This document shows, piece after piece, positions 60,914 through 64,000 of a stretch of 64,000 bases of DNA. Source of the stretch: Stagnihabitans tardus (GTDB lineage: Bacteria > Pseudomonadota > Alphaproteobacteria > Rhodobacterales > Rhodobacteraceae); contig NZ_JAABNR010000011.1 in NCBI RefSeq assembly GCF_009925085.1, forward strand, positions 62,001 through 126,000, in the 5' to 3' direction. A program made the translations under genes and the position numbers. The notes beneath the pieces are model-generated. The model saw only the letters and a program-made list of their open reading frames with translations, was not told the origin of the DNA and made no database searches. Position 1 is the stretch's first letter. Each line of letters begins with the position of its first letter.

Positions 60914-61045
60914 GGGCTGCCTATAGCGGAAGGCGGCGTGGCGGGGAAGGGGGCGGGCGGGATTCCTTGGGGATTCGCAAGGGATTCGGGCGGGGGGCGT
61001 GGCACGGGCGGCAGCCCCGGAGAGGCGCTGCCTCTCCGGACCTCT

Positions 61046-61071
61046 CCGGGATATTTGGGCCAAGGTGAAAG
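61046..61071. repeat. CCGGGATATTTGGGCCAAGG..TGAAAG repeat unit
   Basis: Unit of the TGAAAG/ATATTTG family in the 349-base gap between lepA and the 61263 gene. Nothing else is seen in the gap besides a GAGAGGCGCTGCCTCTCC hairpin at 61019-61036 just before it. Confidence 0.6.
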
Positions 61072-61262
61072 GGGCTTGGGGTCGGGGCAGATATTGCGGG
61101 GCGGAGTCTGGGGCCTACCCGATCTGGGGCGGGGGGAGGGGAAAGGGCGGAAATCCGCGCAAGTCTCTGCCCGGGTTGAAAAAAGCGTTCCGAATCGTCA
61201 TAATGCGGGCAAGAAAAACAGCAAGGGCGCGCAGGTGCAGCCCTTCGGAGCAGAGGCAAGAC

Positions 61263-61574
61263 ATGAGCAGAATGCTTTTCGGCGCCGCGGTTGCGGGCCT
61301 TTCCCTGATGATGGTGGGCGGGGCCTTTGCGGGTCCGATCGAGAATGCCTGCCTGCGCTCGGACCGCGATGCGGCCAATCGGCAGCTGTGCTCCTGCATC
61401 CAGCGCGTCGCCAATGTGACCTTGGGCGGCGGCGATCAGCGGCTCGTGGCCTCGTTCTTCAAGAACCCCGACAAGGCCCAGACCGTGCGCATGTCGCAAT
61501 CGGCCCGCGACGATGCCTTCTGGGACCGCTACGAGGTCTTTGGCCAACAGGCGGCCATGGCCTGCCAGGGCTGA
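61263..61574 (+). CDS. Small secreted protein conserved in Rhodobacterales
   Basis: A 103-residue product from the ATG at 61263 (AGAGG upstream). Signal peptide 'AAVAGLSLMMVGGAFAGP'. Mature: 'IENACLRSDRDAANRQLCSC' with three Cys, 'RLVASFFKNPDKAQTVRMSQ' and 'AFWDRYEVFGQQAAMACQ'. I remember such proteins from many Rhodobacteraceae genomes, sometimes labelled arginine transporter without evidence. The role is unknown. A terminator follows at 61606. Confidence 0.8.
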   Translation: MSRMLFGAAVAGLSLMMVGGAFAGPIENACLRSDRDAANRQLCSCIQRVANVTLGGGDQRLVASFFKNPDKAQTVRMSQSARDDAFWDRYEVFGQQAAMACQG

Positions 61575-61605
61575 GACCGTCTCGGCCGGGGGGAACCCGC
61601 GTGAG

Positions 61606-61628
61606 AGGCCGCCTTCGGGCGGCCTTTT
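61606..61628 (+). terminator. Intrinsic terminator after the 61263 gene
   Basis: AGGCCGCC-TTCG-GGCGGCCT followed by TTTT: a UUCG-capped 8-base-pair stem, 31 bases past the stop. Confidence 0.88.
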
Positions 61629-61657
61629 CGTTTGCCGGTTCGTCTGCTGGGGGGGGA

Positions 61658-61675
61658 CCCGGGGTATACCCCGGG
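61658..61675. repeat. CCCGGGGTATACCCCGGG palindrome
   Basis: Same palindrome as at 52218 and followed by CTACGGGG. A TGAGATCACGCA half-hairpin of the other family lies at 61702-61714. Confidence 0.6.
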
Positions 61676-61733
61676 CTACGGGGCGGGGCGGAGCAGGGCG
61701 GGTGAGATCACGCAGCCTACCAGAAGGCCGCCG

Positions 61734-62372
61734 TCAGTCCGTTTCAAGGCTCCAGCGCAGCACGGGTGGGGGAGCGTCCGGGGGGCTGTCGGCTTCGGGC
61801 TGAGGCTCTCCGACCTGCAGGGACAGGGGGATCACCCCGGCCCAGACGGGCCAGGCGCGGTCCTCTTCGGGGTCCTCGGGGCCGCCCGTGGCGATCTTGG
61901 CCGAGGCCTCGGAGAGGTCCAGCGCCATGACCTTGGTCGCCTTGACCTCTTGCGCGGTCATCGGGCGCAACTGCTCCCAGCGGCCGGGGAAGAGCCGTTC
62001 GACCATGGCTTCCAGATGGGCCGCCTTGCCTTCGGTCACCTCCTCCGCCCGTCCCATCACCATGACCGAGCGGAACTGGACCGAATGCTCGAAGGCCGAG
62101 CGTGCGAGGACCAGCCCGTCCAGCGTCGTCACGGAAAGGCAGATGGGCTGCCCCGCCATCGCCCGCAGCGCCCGGCTGGCCGAGGAGCCGTGCCAGAAGA
62201 CCCTTGTCCCTTCGCGCCAGGCCAGGGTCGAGAGGACCATGGGCGCGCCCTCCATCTGATAGGCGATATGGGCCAGGGGGGCGGCATCGATCACGGCATG
62301 GATCGTGGCGGCGTCGTAATCGGCCTTGCCCGGGAAGCGGCGGAGGCGCGTGCGGTCGGAGGGTTCTGTCAT
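61734..62372 (-). CDS. Pyridoxamine-5'-phosphate-oxidase-family (FMN-binding split barrel) protein
   Basis: A 212-residue product from the ATG at 62372. 'RRFPGKADYDAATIHAVIDA', 'LAWREGTRVFWHGSSASRAL' (FMN phosphate loop), 'QPICLSVTTLDGLVLARSAF' and 'HSVQFRSVMVMGRAEEVTEG' match the flavin-nucleotide-binding PPOX group, the one with His in 'EHSVQFRSV', rather than PdxH itself. Members bind FMN, F420 or heme. The role is unknown. Confidence 0.88.
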   Translation of the reverse strand: MTEPSDRTRLRRFPGKADYDAATIHAVIDAAPLAHIAYQMEGAPMVLSTLAWREGTRVFWHGSSASRALRAMAGQPICLSVTTLDGLVLARSAFEHSVQFRSVMVMGRAEEVTEGKAAHLEAMVERLFPGRWEQLRPMTAQEVKATKVMALDLSEASAKIATGGPEDPEEDRAWPVWAGVIPLSLQVGEPQPEADSPPDAPPPVLRWSLETD

Positions 62373-62393
62373 GGCGGGGCTTTCGGGGGGGGC

Positions 62394-62549
62394 GGTGCGT
62401 GCAAGCACGCACCCTGGGCGGGATAGGGCGGATGTCTCGCGCCGCAGTGGAGGTAATGGGGCGCGGGGTAGGGGGCGTGTTCACACGCACCTTGTGGGGC
62501 AAACCTGCACGCCGCATGCGCGGCGGGGGCAGGGGGCGTGATCTCACGC
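62394..62549. repeat. Cluster of GGTGCGTG-type hairpins
   Basis: GGTGCGTGC-AA-GCACGCACC (62394-62413), GCGTGT-TC-ACACGC (62475-62488) and GCGTGA-TC-TCACGC (62536-62549), each followed by C-C or CCTTG/CCATG. The stems differ but stay complementary. They fill the 286-base gap between the PPOX gene and the 2OG oxygenase gene, which shows no other feature. Confidence 0.6.
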
Positions 62550-62658
62550 ACCATGACCGGAAGGTGGGGTCGATTGGACTGGGGGAGGGGGCGTGATTTG
62601 GCGCGTCTCCATGTGCCATGGGGAGGGCTCGTGGTCACACGCAGCTTGTGGCGCCACC

Positions 62659-63210
62659 CTACCGGAAGGCCGGGCCATGGGTCCAGAGCGTCAGGCTCCA
62701 TCTTGTGCCCTCGGTCACCGGGGTGACGCGGTGCAGGACGAAGGAGGGGAAGAGGACCGCCGTGCCGCGCGCGCGCTCGACCTCGCGGATGTTGCTGTCG
62801 GGGCGGAGTTCCAGCACGCCGCCCTGGTAATCGGCGGGGTCGGAGAGTTGGACCACGATGGTCAGCTTGCGCTTGGCCGCCACCTGGCCAGAGCCGATGT
62901 CGGAATGCCAGTCGAAATGGCCCTCACGCTCGGCGCCATAGCGCGCGACCTGGGGGCTTTCGAGGAAATCGGTCAGGTCGAAACCAAAGGCCGCGCGGTT
63001 GGCCTCGGCCACCAGGCGGATCATGCGGTCCATGACCCATGACGCTTCGGGGATATCGTCCAGCCAGGACAGCTCGGCCCGGCGGATCTGGTGCGCCGTG
63101 GTCTGGCGCACCAGGCCCGCGTCCTTCATCTCATGGCCCTGGCAAAGCGCAATCAGCGCGTCACATTCGGCGGGGCTGAGGGCTTCGGGGATCAGGTGGA
63201 AGGGGGTCAT
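62659..63210 (-). CDS. 2-oxoglutarate-Fe(II) oxygenase (prolyl-4-hydroxylase-like fold)
   Basis: A 183-residue protein. The iron ligands are in 'EGHFDWHSDIGSGQVAAKRK' (HxD) and 'PSFVLHRVTPVTEGTRWSLT' (distal His and the 2-oxoglutarate Arg). 'KLTIVVQLSDPADYQGGVLE' is the jellyroll strand between. The N-terminal 'FHLIPEALSPAECDALIALC' is family-typical. The substrate is unknown; PiuC-type relatives are tied to iron uptake. Confidence 0.9.
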   Translation of the reverse strand: MTPFHLIPEALSPAECDALIALCQGHEMKDAGLVRQTTAHQIRRAELSWLDDIPEASWVMDRMIRLVAEANRAAFGFDLTDFLESPQVARYGAEREGHFDWHSDIGSGQVAAKRKLTIVVQLSDPADYQGGVLELRPDSNIREVERARGTAVLFPSFVLHRVTPVTEGTRWSLTLWTHGPAFR

Positions 63211-63251
63211 GGCTTCGGTCCTTGGGGGGGCAAGCGCCCCCCCGGTCTGGG

Positions 63252-64000
63252 TCAGGGGGCGGTGCCGTGCTTGTGGTTGGCATGGGGATCGGCGGCCTGG
63301 CCATCCGTCCCATGGGCGGCGTGGTCGGCATGGGCCGCGGGGTCGGAGACCATCACCACCTCGGCAAAGGTCGAGAAGCGAGCCACCGCCTCGGCGCCGA
63401 GCCCGTCTTCGGCGGCGTTGAACATGGCCGAGAGGTGCTCGGCCCCTGCAACCCCGTGTTGCGCCAGGAAATCGGCCGCGCGCAGCTCGGGCCCGGCGCA
63501 GAGGACGATTTCCCAGGCGCCGTCCTTGCGGGCCAGGAGCGCACGGCCCGCCATGTCGCCCTGGGCCCAGGAGGCCAGCGCGCTGTCGCCCATGACGACG
63601 ACCGGATCGACGGTCAGCGGCGCCTCGGGCTTGTCGAACATGGCCTTCATCGTGGCGATGATCGCGCCCTGGTCGGTGGTGCTCATCGCGCCGGTCTCGA
63701 CGGCGGAGTGCTTTTCGCCCGAGGCCGCGTCGAACTCGGTCGGGCCATCGCCGGGGGCATCCTTGCGGTCGTTCATCACGGGGACAGCCAGGGTGACCTC
63801 TCCGGCATGTTCGAAGACCAGGGTGACGGAGACCGTGTCGCCGTCCTTCACGTCATGCTTGAGATGCATGAGCATGACGTGGTCGCCGCCGGGGGCGAGG
63901 TCGTGGGAGGTCTCGCCCTCGACCGCGATGCCTTCGGGCAGGTCGATCATCTTCATGACGCCGTTCTCGTCGGCGGCATTGGTCATGATCATCACCATGC
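63252..64000 (-). CDS. PCuAC copper-chaperone protein, cut by the right edge of the window
   Basis: The frame is open to the window end; the true N-terminus is outside. 'MVMIMTNAADENGVMKMIDL', 'HDLAPGGDHVMLMHLKHDVK' and 'GEVTLAVPVM' are the PCuAC fold with the Met/His copper ligands (H-x-M pattern). After about 85 residues a second domain follows ('MSTTDQGAIIATMKAMFDKP' to 'ALLARKDGAWEIVLCAGPEL'), the copper-uptake-associated domain that I remember fused or adjacent in rhodobacteria. The tail is His-rich ('HADHAAHGTDG', 'HANHKHGTAP'), a further metal site. It delivers copper to cytochrome oxidase in the periplasm. Confidence 0.85.
   Translation of the reverse strand, partial: MVMIMTNAADENGVMKMIDLPEGIAVEGETSHDLAPGGDHVMLMHLKHDVKDGDTVSVTLVFEHAGEVTLAVPVMNDRKDAPGDGPTEFDAASGEKHSAVETGAMSTTDQGAIIATMKAMFDKPEAPLTVDPVVVMGDSALASWAQGDMAGRALLARKDGAWEIVLCAGPELRAADFLAQHGVAGAEHLSAMFNAAEDGLGAEAVARFSTFAEVVMVSDPAAHADHAAHGTDGQAADPHANHKHGTAP

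Overview
The window is a G+C-rich chromosomal segment (one hand-counted 60-base line in the two-component locus is 75% G+C) from an alphaproteobacterium, almost certainly order Rhodobacterales. Three things point there: a SAM/SAH-type riboswitch in front of metK (an RNA class known from Rhodobacterales), an Irr-type Fur regulator beside the fabA-fabB-fabI cluster, and the aroA-cmk / rpsA-ihfB-lapA-trpF-trpB order. No rRNA, tRNA, CRISPR array or intact insertion sequence was seen.

Layout. 1-6.2 kb: the recO 5' part, a VOC protein, an RDD membrane protein, the unsaturated fatty-acid genes fabA-fabB-fabI, and nhaA-irr. 6.2-11 kb: a conserved unknown, aroA-cmk and a GlfT2-like glycosyltransferase. 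11-22.7 kb, mostly minus strand: phoH, an OmpA/lipoprotein pair, miaB, trmB, queF, riboswitch-controlled metK, lnt, a frameshifted Imm11-like gene, corC and ybeY. This is the familiar RNA-modification/envelope group in a permuted order, lying between cmk and rpsA. 22.8-30 kb: HxlR/nitroreductase, DoxX, rpsA-ihfB-lapA-trpF, DUF4405, trpB. 30-37.4 kb: secreted acidic protein, membrane-tethered LuxR-type regulator, a fossil tandem duplication involving nadE, a membrane-protein pair and ynfA, and a 19-unit MORN protein. 37.7-46.6 kb: a PfkB kinase, small envelope and peptidase genes, gltX, and gcvTHP under a tandem glycine riboswitch. 46.9-55.1 kb: azlCD, a NarX/NarL-type two-component pair, a small secreted peptide, a creatinase with a structured leader, an EamA exporter and a FadH-like dienoyl-CoA reductase. 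59.1-64 kb: lepA, a small secreted protein, a PPOX-family protein, a 2OG-Fe(II) oxygenase and a PCuAC copper-chaperone protein cut by the window end.

The accessory spot is 55.2-59.1 kb. It holds a class III nucleotide cyclase gene broken by three apparent one-base losses in G runs. Convergent with it, and overlapping its 3' end, is a gene whose product looks like the DUF5706/PycTM Pycsar effector. Next come about 0.9 kb of palindrome-rich intergenic DNA and a lower-G+C gene (42% in one hand-counted line) encoding an undescribed protein with two helical, MazG-like-looking modules, each ending in a CxxC..CxC knuckle. I read this as a small defence island: a Pycsar-like cyclic-pyrimidine antiphage system next to a possible novel component.

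Intergenic regions carry at least four families of short palindromic repeats with conserved loops or cores and partly compensatory stems. One of them forms a composite element of about 130 bases, present three times. Several sit directly after stop codons and probably act as RNA 3' ends.
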